From Culex pipiens pallens (Eukaryota; Arthropoda; Insecta; Diptera; Culicidae): a stretch of DNA of 64,000 nucleotides. Of this stretch, positions 22,290 through 33,854 are shown in pieces (within the stretch, counting starts at the first letter, position 1; every line of letters starts with the position of its first letter). The notes below the pieces were generated by a model, which saw only the letters and a list, made by a program, of their open reading frames with translations, had not been told where the DNA came from and made no database searches. The position numbers and the translations under genes were made by a program. The stretch spans positions 97,571,004 through 97,635,003 of the forward strand of contig NC_068938.1 of the NCBI RefSeq assembly GCF_016801865.2. Reading direction: 5' to 3'.

Positions 22290-24590
22290 ACAAGTAATTA
22301 GTTGATGCTTGACCAACTGGCATACTTGTCCCACTCTTTTTTTTCCTCTGACACATTTGCGTCCAAATGACAATTTTTGTCCCACTGTGTCAATGGGTTG
22401 ATTCGTTCCTGTTGGAAAAAGTGAGAGTTATCCCATTTGGGCAAGAAATGTGGGCAACAAATCAATAGCTTATCCAAATTTTGTCTGTGTCCAAGTGGCA
22501 ATCATGTCCCACAATTTGAACTCAGAACTAAGGCAAAAAGAAGAGTCAAACCTTTACGAAGTTGATAAAGACCAATCGGCAAACTTGTCTCACTTTAGTC
22601 TGTACAAAAGAAACATCGCGTTTTGATCATAACCAAACAACCAACATGTCCCAAAAAATTGCATGCTCAATGGAATAACCTGATTAAGGTCTTTATTTGC
22701 TCTTTGTTCAACTGACAATCTTGTCCCATAGTTTGAGCTTGGAAAATATGATGAATCTTTTTTTTTTTCATTTATGGGAAGCCAAATAATGCATCCGTCC
22801 CACCATTCAAGCATGGATAATTGTCTTGCTTGTCCTAAACTTAGTGGTGAAACTGTCTCATTTTTACCTGAGAACAACGATAGTCTGATCAATCTCGCAG
22901 CTTATGAGTGTCCAAATGACAAGCTTGTCCCACCATCACGCCATGCTTTGGTCATGTAGTTTCATAGGTTCAGCAGAAAAATCTACGTTCAAAAAGTTAA
23001 GCTGATTTTTTTCGGAATTTCTATGTCCAACTGGTGACTCTTGTCTCAAATTGCATCCTTGTTCCAGAGTTGTAAAATAGGTTTAGCAATTATTCTTGAT
23101 TTTGTTCCATACTTTATTGGAATATTTGTCTCAGGACATTTACAATCGCCGAAAGTTGTCCCACCATCGCGTCATTTCCAAGGCAATGCAGTTCCATGGA
23201 ATTGGTATAAGTATCTATAATCAACAAGTAAAGTTGATTTCTTTATTGAAAATTTATATGTCCAAATGGTGACTCGTGTCTCAAATGGTCAACTATCTTG
23301 TTTCACGATCTGTTGTGGTTTAGAATGAACATGGTCATAATGATTTCAGTTTCATAGCTAAGTGATTATGCATCATTTTGTTTCATGTCCATGTAGAATA
23401 TCTTGTCTCAATTTATTCAAAAACGATTAAAGTTGTCCCACCGTCCCATCATGCCCAAGATTTCATGGTTTCGAAGCAAGTGTTTATGATCAAGTGCATA
23501 GGATTTATGATTTTAAAATCTTTAAGACCTGACCAACTGGTGACTCGTGTCTCAAATGGCCAACTATCTTGTCTCACAATCTGTTATTATCTATCATAAA
23601 CGTTATCCCCTAATTTAAGATCAGTTGACCCACCACCGCTTTATGTCTTATTCAATAGAGATCACTGGGTACAACATAAGTTTATATATGCAACAAAGAA
23701 ATTTGATGTCTTTTTTGAGAGTTGCTGTGTCCAACTGGTGATTCGTGTCTCAATTTTTGATTATGTCCAAATGGCACTCTTGTCTCAACTCTTACACTGT
23801 GTACACCTTAAAAGTTGGTGGATAGTTCAAAACCGAAGACGGTAACTTCCATCCAGCTGATGTCTATTTTGAAAATGTCTATGTCCAACTGGCGACTCGT
23901 GTCTTAATTTTGTGTCATGTCCAAATGGCACTCTTGTCTCAGCTCTTACACTCTGTACACCTGAAAAGTTGGTGGATAGTTCAAAATCTATGATGATAAC
24001 TTCCGTCCGGTTGATGTCTACTTTGAAAATGTATATGCTCAAATGGTGACTCGTGTCTCAGTTTTGTGTCATGTCCAAATGGCACTCTTATCTCAGCTCT
24101 GTACACCTGGAAATTTGGTGAATAGTTTAAAACCGAAGGCGGTAACCTCCTTCCGGTTGATGTCTATTTTAAAAATTTCTGTGCCCAACTGGCGACTCGT
24201 GTCTCAATTTTGTTTCATGTCCAAATGGCACTTTTGTCTCAGTTCTGTCACTCTGAACACCGGAAATGTTGTCGGATGATTGAAAATCGAAGACAGTAAC
24301 TTCCGTCTGGTTGATGTCAATCTTTTTAAATTTCAATGTCCAACTGGTGATTCGTGTCCCAATTTTGGGTCATGTCCAAATGGCACTCTTGTCTCAGCTC
24401 TGACACTGTGTACACCTGAAAAGATGGTGGATAGCTCAAAATTGAGGACGGTAGTTTTCGTCGGGTTGATGTCTATTTTTTAAATGTCTTTGTCCAACTG
24501 GTGAATCGTGTCTCAATTTTGTGTCATGTCCAAATGTCACTCTTGTCTCAGTTCTGTCAAATTGGTGGATAGTTCAAAATCGAAGAAGGT
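22290..24590. repeat. Minisatellite array, ~153-bp units, degenerate on the left
   Basis: TGTCCAACTGGTGACTCGTG and variants recur near 23027, 23259, 23539, 23728, 23881, 24034, 24181, 24338 and 24490. From 23728 the period is a regular 147-157 bases, with GTCCAAATGGCACTCTTGTC and a GGTAACTTCCGTC motif in each unit. From 22290 to 23700 only the TGTCC/TGTCTCA motifs survive, irregularly spaced. Open frames here are repeat translations. Confidence 0.8.
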
Positions 24591-24791
24591 AACTTCCGAA
24601 CAAACTTCAACCTGCTTCTCCCGCTCATGGAAGTCAGCAATCCACAAATCGAAATTCCTGCAGTCGTCCCGCATAATGTCCCGATGGCTTACAGCGCGGG
24701 TGAGCTTTCGCACACACCACCATCGCACACGTGTATTGAGGGTATTACCGTCAACGACATAATTCAACAACCTCCCCCTCCGTACGTGTAA
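24573..24791 (+). CDS. Unrecognised codon-like open frame fragment (possible terminal exon)
   Basis: An open frame runs from just after a stop at 24570-24572 to TAA at 24789-24791, with an internal ATG at 24627. From about 24597 it leaves the minisatellite and becomes GC3-rich with insect-like codon choice. It includes the string IEIPAVVPHNVPMAYSAGEL and ends in a QQPPPPYV C-terminus. A proline-rich PPPPY tail can bind WW domains, but that is only a motif. No clear splice acceptor is seen, and the left part overlaps the last repeat unit. The opposite strand is also open. It may be a terminal exon of a host gene, an exon fragment captured beside the array, or chance. I do not recognise a family. 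Confidence 0.25.
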   Translation, partial: FKIEEGNFRTNFNLLLPLMEVSNPQIEIPAVVPHNVPMAYSAGELSHTPPSHTCIEGITVNDIIQQPPPPYV

Positions 24792-27700
24792 AGCTATCGC
24801 CCAAAGCTTCCACAATGCGCGATTCCGATGGAGTGCCACACAGTTTTCCCTGGAACCAGGATGATGGTCGTTTCGTCGTCCTCGATGCTATCTCCAGCGC
24901 CACCAACTTGAAGTCACTATCAAAGAAGTGCCCGAGGTTCCATTAAAGGGAGCTGCTCTGTGTGAGGACGACTTTGTGTGTGTGTCTGTCCTCTGCGGGG
25001 CGGGTGCTCGGGACTAGGTCAACCGGAGAGGGGTGGGCGAGGGTGTCGGGACTAACGGCGCTTCTTCTTGAGGGTTCGGGACGTTGAGTGTGTTTTGTTT
25101 CGTCATGATATGGGAAAAGTTAAATAGAGTCTCGTGGACGGGACTGGGATGGCGACCGGGCAGAGTGTAATCAGGAACGCTGAAAAATTTTCAGTGAAGA
25201 GTTGAGAATATTGTTTTGGCAGTTTGTTACTTCATTTACCAGAAATGAGCAATAATCCCTTGAAAGTTGTGTTGTGTTTTTGTAAAATTTTGGGTGTATT
25301 CACCAGAACATAAAAACTGTGAAGCAATAAAAAAAACAGAATCTTTTTGACGCAAAATTTCGTTTCGCTTGGAGTTGGTGGTTTTAGCTGATTGCCAGCC
25401 TGGATTTCGCCATGTATGTGACGATTGTCTTAGTCCGAGTTGCCTAGGAATTGTTAGTTGGGCATAGAACCAACTCCACCTGAACCAGATTCTACCACCA
25501 TGGCCGCTCCAATCTCCATCGAGCACCATGGATAAGGAAAGGTATTTGGGAAACGGGAAGTTTTCATGCTCCACTTTTTTAAGGGGATAAGGGAAAATCT
25601 CCACGCGATCAAAATTCATTAAACGGTGATGCCAGTTGACAATTTTCTTCTGAAAAATATGGAAAAATTAGAAAAAACTAAATCAAATAGACTTAAAGAA
25701 AAAACGAACAGAAAAGTGCAAGCATTTCACGACTCCGTGGTATAAAGTCATTGGAAAATGTTTAAAGCATGGAACAGAGCTGCATGCAACAGCTAGAAGC
25801 TTCAGCTTCTGTGGTTCATTTGTGATAAGGCACTGAAGAGGGGGTGGTTGAACGTTGCAAATGGGATTTTCTCCTCTGGGATATGGGGATGCAATCTTCC
25901 CTATATGAGAGAGAGAGAAATGAACTTTGCTGGATAATGGAGTCATGATGAAAGGATTTTTGTGACATCATTATTGCTGGATCATTGAGGGACAGAATTG
26001 ATGGGATTTTTTTTGAGGAAATTGATTTCATTTTCAAATAAATGATTACAAGTTTATTTTACAAATTCGCAATTTGATGAAAGTAAAATGTCAGTCTACA
26101 TCAACAACTCCAAACATTCCACCCACAACCACTTCAAATTAGTTCACGGAATTGGAGCAAACCTTTAGCGAGGGCTTATCATAAAGACAGCAAAAAATAG
26201 TGGCAACTCGCGGCAAAACATAATTATAAATCCGTGCCACTGGCCGACTGCAATCACGCCAACTCCATCAACCCGCAAAAAGGGCCTCTTTCCTCGCCAC
26301 TTTTACTGGTCCAGTTTCCAGATTGATTTTAAACCGTGTCTTGCTCGTGTTGTACTCTAAATTAAGCAGAAAGAAATGCGATTGAATCCACCTATTAGTG
26401 GCGTTAAAACTTTCTTAAATTAAAATTTATTGGAATTGTTCAATTAGCGATGGCTAATGTTGCATGCATCATTTCATGCAAGTTTTCACACTTTACGTTA
26501 TGCATCGCTAACTGAGCATGATTTTCTCCAAACGAAGACAGTAAAATGCGACCTTTGCGCTCCCGCTTGTCGAGCTGTCATTAGGTTTAGGATCCGAACC
26601 GTCACTACCGGCAGCGCTGACGATTGCCGCAGTTTGCGTGTTTTCGTCCGTTATTAGTTCCTCGAAAGGGCAGAGACTTTTTCCCCGCCGTGCTCGCAAA
26701 TGGCAAAGGTTTGTTTGGATTAAATAACGCTGCCTTTTTTACCACTCTCTTCAAGCAAATGCCAGCAATTATTTTAAACAAGGTCCTAATCAATCCGATT
26801 TTCGATCGAAGGCGCCGCCCGGAATGGCCTCTCATTAGTCACGCGCGCTAATCGGATGGTGAAAAACTAATTTCTTTCAAGCTTCGCAAAGATTTTTGGG
26901 TCATTAGAAGGGCTCGCGCGGAAAAGCTCGCCGTCATCGAGGAAAAATCGCTGACGAAAGATAACAAACATACAACAAAGAGAGGGGAAAAGCTGATCTG
27001 AATACTATCCGGAAGTGATCCGATTAACCCTCATTGTCGCGAGCCAGACTGCGCTCCGAACGGAGAAGGGTAATCCGCCCTGCTTCAAAGAGAAGCATTC
27101 TTCGTCCTTTCAATACGGTTCTATTTTTGCTGAGTTGTAAACTGCTGGAAAAGAGCTTCATTATTGTCGCTGGATATTTTCCTCGAAGGAAAGGCGACGG
27201 AGCTGGGAGGGGTCATCCCGAGTCACTGAACCTAGACGACCGGTGAACACCGGGGATTACCGTGTTTCTTTACGGCAGGTTCTCGCCGTGTCCTCTTGAC
27301 GAGAAAAAGCCGATGTAATCCCGAGCGAGCAGAAGTAATTAATTTTCCATCGTTATCGACGTTGGGTCCGAGAAGACCGCCAAATTGACCTTAAACCGAC
27401 GATTGAAAGTCAAACCTTTCTCGGTTCACCCATAAAGATCCAACCTACATCGTTCGGCTGACCCATTCATCAAACCGCAAATTTTAATGGTCCGTCCCAA
27501 GAGCGTGGCTATCCGACTCCAATATCTGTCGTGACATCATGAAAAGAAAAACACTACAAACACGCTCTCACACTATCACCACCCCATTTCCAATAAAACT
27601 TTGCCTCTCTGCAAAGCGATAAATAAAGACCGGGGGGCGTATAACGACAACCCTATCTTAACTTTATCCCAACTCCCACTCGCACATTAAACTTTTATTC

Positions 27701-28250
27701 TGTGCTCCAAGGAGTGTCGCAGCGGCAGTGTCGGAAGTTATTATCGTTGATGATGATCGCTGGAGACGCCTGGTTGAGAACTTTAAACTTAAGGATTGTT
27801 TCACCTTAAGGTGCTGAAGGGGCTTTGCAACAGTGCCACTGGAAGAATGTTCAATTTTAGTGACGTTTGGCGATCCATTTCTAAATCTGCTTAAGCTTAT
27901 TATTTTTTGCCTTTAAATTTTCTTTACCAAATCGCAGATTTTTGTTATATAAAAATGATAGCAGAAATCAGCTGTAGCTTGAGCTTACCGGCCCTTGAGA
28001 TGAGAAAATTAAATAATTAATATATTGGAACATTCAAAATACTTAAATTGAAAAAAAACCGTTAATCCAAAAATTTTAGAATTGAAATCAATACAAAAAA
28101 AAAACAAAAAAAAAGTTTGAAAAAACCTAAACTGAAAAATTTTAAAATTTCAAGACCCTTGAATTTACAATATTGAAAACAAAAATCTAAGTTTAACAAA
28201 TCCTTCAATTCTCAAACTCTCGAATTCTTAACTCCTGAGTTCTGTACACT
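24792..28250. other. Unique noncoding sequence
   Basis: GC-balanced, apparently single-copy sequence with short open frames on both strands and no recognisable product. A GT run lies near 24968-24980 and a GA run near 25910. The 26100-27800 portion has no repeats and could be conserved host intronic or intergenic DNA, which is inference. Confidence 0.45.
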
Positions 28251-30720
28251 ATAACTAGGGTAAGTGATTTTTCGTGATTTCGCGGAAACCGTTGCCCTGG
28301 CCGTGAAGTTTGGTGTATACCGTGAAATGCCACGAAATTTCAAATATTAAATGATAACCCGCTTCTCAGTGCATTCAAGCTATATTTTTTAATTCAAACA
28401 CTTCACAAGATTTATGACCAGCATTTTAGGAGCAAATAAAAACGCATGTCAGATTTAGAACCGCAAACTGGGGTCAATCGGGACTCATGAGACGAATTGG
28501 GACAGCAGTTTTAACCATGTTGGAGCACAATATTTTGATTTTTCAGGTTGGTTTTGGTTAGAACAGACTCAGACCAACAAAATGTGTACATCCATTTTCA
28601 AATTTAAAAGCGTTATTCCTATTCCGACTAAAGTCCCGATTCGCCCCAGATTACGGAACTATTTTTGAACATATTTTTCATTAAAATATTCTAGGAAATG
28701 CAGGTAACTGAGACAGGTTAATTTCCAGCAAAAAGTCTTTATTTTAGAAAAATCGAAAAAGGTTGTAAAAGAACTTTGTTCAACACTACAATAAAATAAA
28801 ACGCTACAAGGAATGAGCTTGTTTATTTTTGTAAAATTAATGGACGATGAGCAAGGTACATTTAATGTAAGGAAAATGAGATAAAAATATTTGAATATTT
28901 TGATTATAAATTATGTTATAGTAAAAAATACAAAACATGTTGAAATAGAATTTACTAAATATTTTGCAATGCAAATAAAAAAATACTGCTATTAATGAAG
29001 TTTTGCCTGAACTTAATTAAAATAATCAATTTTACCTATTTCTGAAACTTGATTCTTCTTTTGGTGAATATGATATTTGAGCAAATTAAATTTTTTAAAT
29101 GTCAATAAAATTGAAATATGTGGCTGAGTCACAAATTCATAAATCAACTTCTTCAAAATTTCTCAAAATTTGTCCTATGCAGTTTTTTTTTTCATAAAAA
29201 ATAAATAATTTGTGTCAGAGTGTTTTATTTTCAATCTTTAACTACTGCTAAATTTAATGATCTTTTTTCTGAACAAAATCATGCTAATAGAACACATTTT
29301 TAAGTCAATTTTAGCAGTTTTCCGAGTACGGTGAAATTGCCGTGAAATTTCAATGTTTTGTTATTGGCATGCCCCGAAATTTGATTTTTCTGCCGTGTAA
29401 AATCACAAGCTTTATTTATAACCATTAAAATCATTGAAACCTTCAAAATCCATCAATTCTATTTTTTTAATTTAAATTTTTAATTGTGTACAGCAACCAA
29501 GGAATTTGTAGCCTTCTTATTCCAAAATTGACAAATTCAAGGACCCAATCCTGCAATAATCTGATTATAAAAATAGTCAAATTTTGTTGTAAACAATTTT
29601 GTGGACATTACTTTAGGGGACGAATAAAAATGGTTTCGATAGTTCTCGTAGTTTTGAAGATACTTAAATATCTGTCATATATTCTTAAATTCTACAAAGT
29701 TCAAATATCTGAATTCTTTCATTTTTAAATTCTTAAATGCCGCCATTTTTTACCGTCATCTCCAATTGCAGAAAATCAGACACTTTGGACACATATTTTA
29801 GGTTAGAAACCCAAATTTTGAGGATGATACTTATTTCACGAAATGAATGAAGTTTTTCAAATTTTAAATATTTTTAATATTTTATTTTTATTTTTCTTCT
29901 TATTTTTTATTAAAGGCACTTCTTGCCGTGCTAGTCGCATTTGTGTTAGAACTACAAGAACATTTCCTTTAGATATACAAATCGTTGGGAGCCGTGAGCA
30001 CAAGCTACTGGGGAGATGTGATCGGGTTGATCTCCAACATATGTATTTTTTAGATGTTCTATACTTGACAATTTTCGATTTTTTTTTCTTGAATTTTATA
30101 ATTTATGTGATTTCAGTTTTTCCGCTTTTGAATTTTGTAATGTTTAAATGTTCAAATTTCAATTTTTTAACATGGCAATTTCTGTTTTATTTTTAATTTT
30201 TAATTTTTGATTTTGTTGTTTTTTTTTTTTAAATTTTGACCTGACCTTCAACACTTATTTTCATTTTGTTCTAAAATTTTGGTACAATAATTTTATTCAT
30301 TTCCAGTTTAGGGCACTTAAACACGTGTAGAACAACCTCTAGCATTATGGAATTGAGTTGTCGTAGGTTCATTGAATACCGATACAGAATGGACTTTGTT
30401 TACCATTGGCTCTTTTGTTTTTTTTTAATATCTCAAATTTTTTATTTTCATTTTTTTTATTTTCTCAAACCCATTTTTTTTATTTGTGTTTTTGAATATC
30501 GATACTTTTGAATTTCTTATTTTGTTTAACATTTAAATTAGTTTTTTATTTATGTTTTTTTTTTGTTTCAGAAAATCTAGTGATATTTGATAAGCTATTC
30601 CTCCTAATTTTCTTCACTTAAAAAAAAAAACACAAAATCCGTCGTTTTTATTTCAAGATTTTGCGTTTTGAGATTCGGCATTGTATGGCAATTCAGAATT
30701 TTCAAAACAATTATATCAAA
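28251..30720. other. AT-rich sequence, possible decayed element
   Basis: Passages containing CGTGATTTCGCGG and CGTGAAATGCCACGAAATTTC near 28280-28345, and GGTGAAATTGCCGTGAAATTTC near 29330, may be the diverged inverted ends of an old element of about 1.1 kb. From 29400 to 30720 the sequence is T-rich and simple. No coding sequence is supported. Confidence 0.35.
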
Positions 30721-31595
30721 TGGGTCATTCCATCTGAAGCGGAACAGCATTTGAAAATTACCCTCTCCGATCTTGCTCAAATTTGGCAGGGCTGTTGATA
30801 CTATCAAAACATGCAAGAATCCCGAATTTCATCCAAATCGGACCACCCCCTCCATTTTTGTACCTCCCCAAAAAATCAACTTTTTGGCGATTTTTGACCA
30901 AACCTCCTAGTTTCAAACGACGATAACTCAGGAACCACAAATCTTAGAGGGTCGGTCTTGGACTCAATTTTAAAGGAAATTGGACGTAGAATCCATTTCC
31001 GTGATCAAAATATTGATTAATTTATTTTTTCTACCTGTATTGCGCAATTGAAAACTTTAAACGGCCGTATCTCAAAACACCCCAACTTATTTTTTTAATT
31101 TGACCTCACCATCGTGTTCCCCGGCCAATTTTACTTAAGAATCACTTATCGACAGAAATGAATATGTTTTGTTCCAGAGATATCGAATTTTAAAGTTTTG
31201 TGTTTTCGAGATTACCTACATCAGCTTCATTCGCCGCATCTGCTAGAAGCACACAGGCGGGCCGATCAATAACTGCTACCTGGTCATTTATTGAAATAAT
31301 ATTTCATCATAAATAATCTTTACCAAATTGGGCAAAAATTAACTGTATAACACTGTAGGAAACTGAAGTTTAATCGCGAATAATCGCGAAATATCTGCTC
31401 AAAAAAATTAATGAAATGAATTTCTGTGCTAACCCACAGGACAGAGCAATAACGACACACAGTAAAGGGCAGAATTGGATTCCGACGAAGCGAGCAGGAA
31501 AATGCAATTAATCTTGTTAGTAACACTGAACAATAAGTGCACGATACATTATTGAGTAAAAATATGAATTAAAATGAATAAAATTTGTTGATGCG

Positions 31596-32084
31596 TTGTA
31601 CTCTAGTGAAGGACGATCACAAGGAGTAGGAAAAGGATTTCTGGAAAGTATAAAATTGAAAAATGTAAGCAAATCACAAAGTTTGATCTGCTTCAAAGCG
31701 GCTAATTCCCCAAATTTAGTTGCGATGATTTCGACACCGTCCGAACAACAGTGTTTTTTCTTCTATCACGGCTGCTGTCCTCACGTATGAAGATTTTTTT
31801 AAATTAAATGTACCTTGACCAAAATCATCTTTCAATCAAATGGAGCTGGCTAACAATATAAAAATTGATTTAATATGATCAATCTTTTAAACCATAAATC
31901 AGATTTGCCAAATTATGGTAAAGTGTCAATAGTAAACTATAATAATGATAATAATAAAGCAGGTTTTTGGGTTTTTGCTGAATGGCACTATTTTGCTACC
32001 GCCCATTATAAAGGCCCTAGTCATGGCCTCGGAGGTACTCTGAAACGGTTAGCAACACGTAAAAAAACGGTGCATTCAAAATAA
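31596..32084 (+). pseudogene. Decayed transposase-like gene remnant
   Basis: A single frame can be followed from 31596 to 32084 through stops at 31788, 31800, 31851 and 31866. Near 31830-31865 it reads FQSNGAG-stop-QYKN, and near 31966-32060 it reads EWHYFATAHYKGPSHGLGG and TLKRLATR. From memory, these resemble two conserved blocks, of the form DGAxSQYKN and EWHFFATSHGKGxxDGxGGxxKRL, seen together in uncharacterised transposon-type proteins of insects and other animals. The acidic Asp of the first block is Asn here. The gene is dead, with several in-frame stops and no start or end conserved. It sits between the inverted arms, where a transposase would be expected. The family name and catalytic role are inferred. 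Confidence 0.55.
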
Positions 32085-32320
32085 CCCAATAAATATTCCT
32101 TTCACAAAAATAGATTGATCAAGGTAGGTATCAGCCATTTGAATAAATATTTGCGTAATTTTTTTAAAATTTAAATTAAATTATTCATCTTCCGGAACAC
32201 CAGGTAGCAGTTATTGATCGGCCCGCCTGTGTGCTTCTAGCAGATGCGGCGAATGAAGCTGATGTAGGTAATCTCGAAAACACAGAACTTTAAAATTCGA
32301 TATCTCTGGAACGAAACATA

Positions 32321-33400
32321 TGGGTCATTCCAGGTCAACTGAGTACACTTTTGGACTCGACCTTCACCGATTTGGACCAAACTTGGAGGGAACGTTTATC
32401 TATCTATAGTTAACAGAAATCCCAAGTTTGGTGCTGATTGGACCATCCCTCTATTTTTGGCACCGCCCTCTTTTTTGGCGATTTTCTAAAAAACTTTTTT
32501 TTCTTTTAATCATAACTTTGCAACTATTTGAGCAAAAGACTTTCTACAGGTTGCATTTTATAGAAAATTGTCCAAGGAATTCGATAAAAATAAAATTTTA
32601 ACCCTTAAATGCCCACTAATATTATATTTTATCGTTTTAAGTATAAAAATTCAGTTTTGACCAATTGATTATATTTTTATTTTTTTTATTTTATCGCCAT
32701 CGTGTTCCCCGGACAATTTTACATAATAATCAATATAGATTTCAAACTAAAATGAACTATTGAAGAGATACAGCGATTTTACTGAAAAAAGTTTGATTTT
32801 GCGCAGCACTCGGAAGTTCATGATGTACTTTTCAACAAAAAGGAATGAATCTCGCATAATTCGGTTTTTATATGTGAGAAACTTATTTCGGATTTGAATT
32901 CATAGGACAGAGTGCAGTGCAAAATCAAACTTTTTTCAGTAAAATCGCTGTATCTCGCCAATAGTTCATTTTAGTTTGAAGTCTATATTGATTATTATGT
33001 AAAATTGTCCGGGGAACACGATGGCGATAAAATAAAAAAAATAAAAATATAATCAATTGGTCAAAACTGAATTTTTATACTTAAAACGTTAATATATAAT
33101 ATTAGTGGGCATTTAAGGGTTAAAATTTTATTTTTATCGAATTCCTTGGACAATTTTCTATAAAATGCAACCTGTAGAAAGTCTTTTGCTCAAATAGTTG
33201 CAAAGTTATGATTAAAAGAAAAAAAAGTTTTTTAGAAAATCGCCAAAAAAGAGGGCGGTGCCAAAAATAGAGGGATGGTCCAATCAGCACCAAACTTGGG
33301 ATTTCTGTTAACTATAGATAGATAAACGTTCCCTCCAAGTTTGGTCCAAATCGGTGAAGGTCGAGTCCAAAAGTGTACTCAGTTGACCTGGAATGACCCA
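32321..33400. mobile_element. 1.08-kb near-perfect palindromic MITE inserted at TA
   Basis: The arms (about 480 bases each) start with TGGGTCATTCCAGGTC and end with its complement, with a central spacer near 32804-32917. TA lies at both borders (32319-32320 and 33401-33402). The interrupted host sequence, the right arm of the outer element, reads continuously across it when compared with the left arm. It shares the TGGGTCATTCCA end with its host, so the two are probably related and use the same transposase. Confidence 0.88.
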
Positions 33401-33854
33401 TATTCATTTCTGTCGATAAGTGATTCTTATGTAAAATTGGCCGGGGAACACGATGGTGAGGTCAAATAAAAAAAATAAGTTGGGGTGTTTTGAGATACGG
33501 CCATTTAAAGTTTTCAATTGCGCAATACAGGTAGAAAAAATAAATTAATCGACATTTTGATCACGGAAATGGATTCTACGTCCGATTTCCTTCAAAATTG
33601 AGTCCAAGACCGACCCTCTAAGATTTGTGGTTCCTGAGTTATCGTCGTTTGAAACTAGGAGGTTTGGTCAAAAATCGCCAAAAAGTTGATTTTTTGGGGA
33701 GGTACAAAAATGGAGGGGGTGGTCCGATTTGGATGAAATTCGGGATTCTTGCATGTTTTGATAGTATCAACAGCCCTGCCAAATTTGAGCAGGATCGGAG
33801 AGGGTAATTTTCAAATTTGCACTTTTTCGTGCACAGTTGAGATGGAATGACCCA

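Larger units (their letters stand above)
30721..33854. mobile_element. Foldback transposon with long inverted arms and a transposase-like remnant
   Basis: TGGGTCATTCCATCT at 30721 and its complement at 33840-33854 are the outer ends. The left arm (30721-31284) pairs with 32199-32320 plus 33401-33854; the gap is the second element at 32321-33400. The same 60-residue open frame appears in each arm (30758-30940 minus and 33625-33807 plus), a by-product of the inverted repeat. The middle (31285-32198) holds a decayed coding frame. Excluding the insertion it is about 2.05 kb. The outer flanks (AAA left, AAT right) do not give a clear target duplication. Confidence 0.8.

Noticed and set aside
30758..33807. 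Identical 60-residue proteins predicted on opposite strands
   Set aside because: They are translations of the two inverted arms of the foldback transposon, not a duplicated gene.
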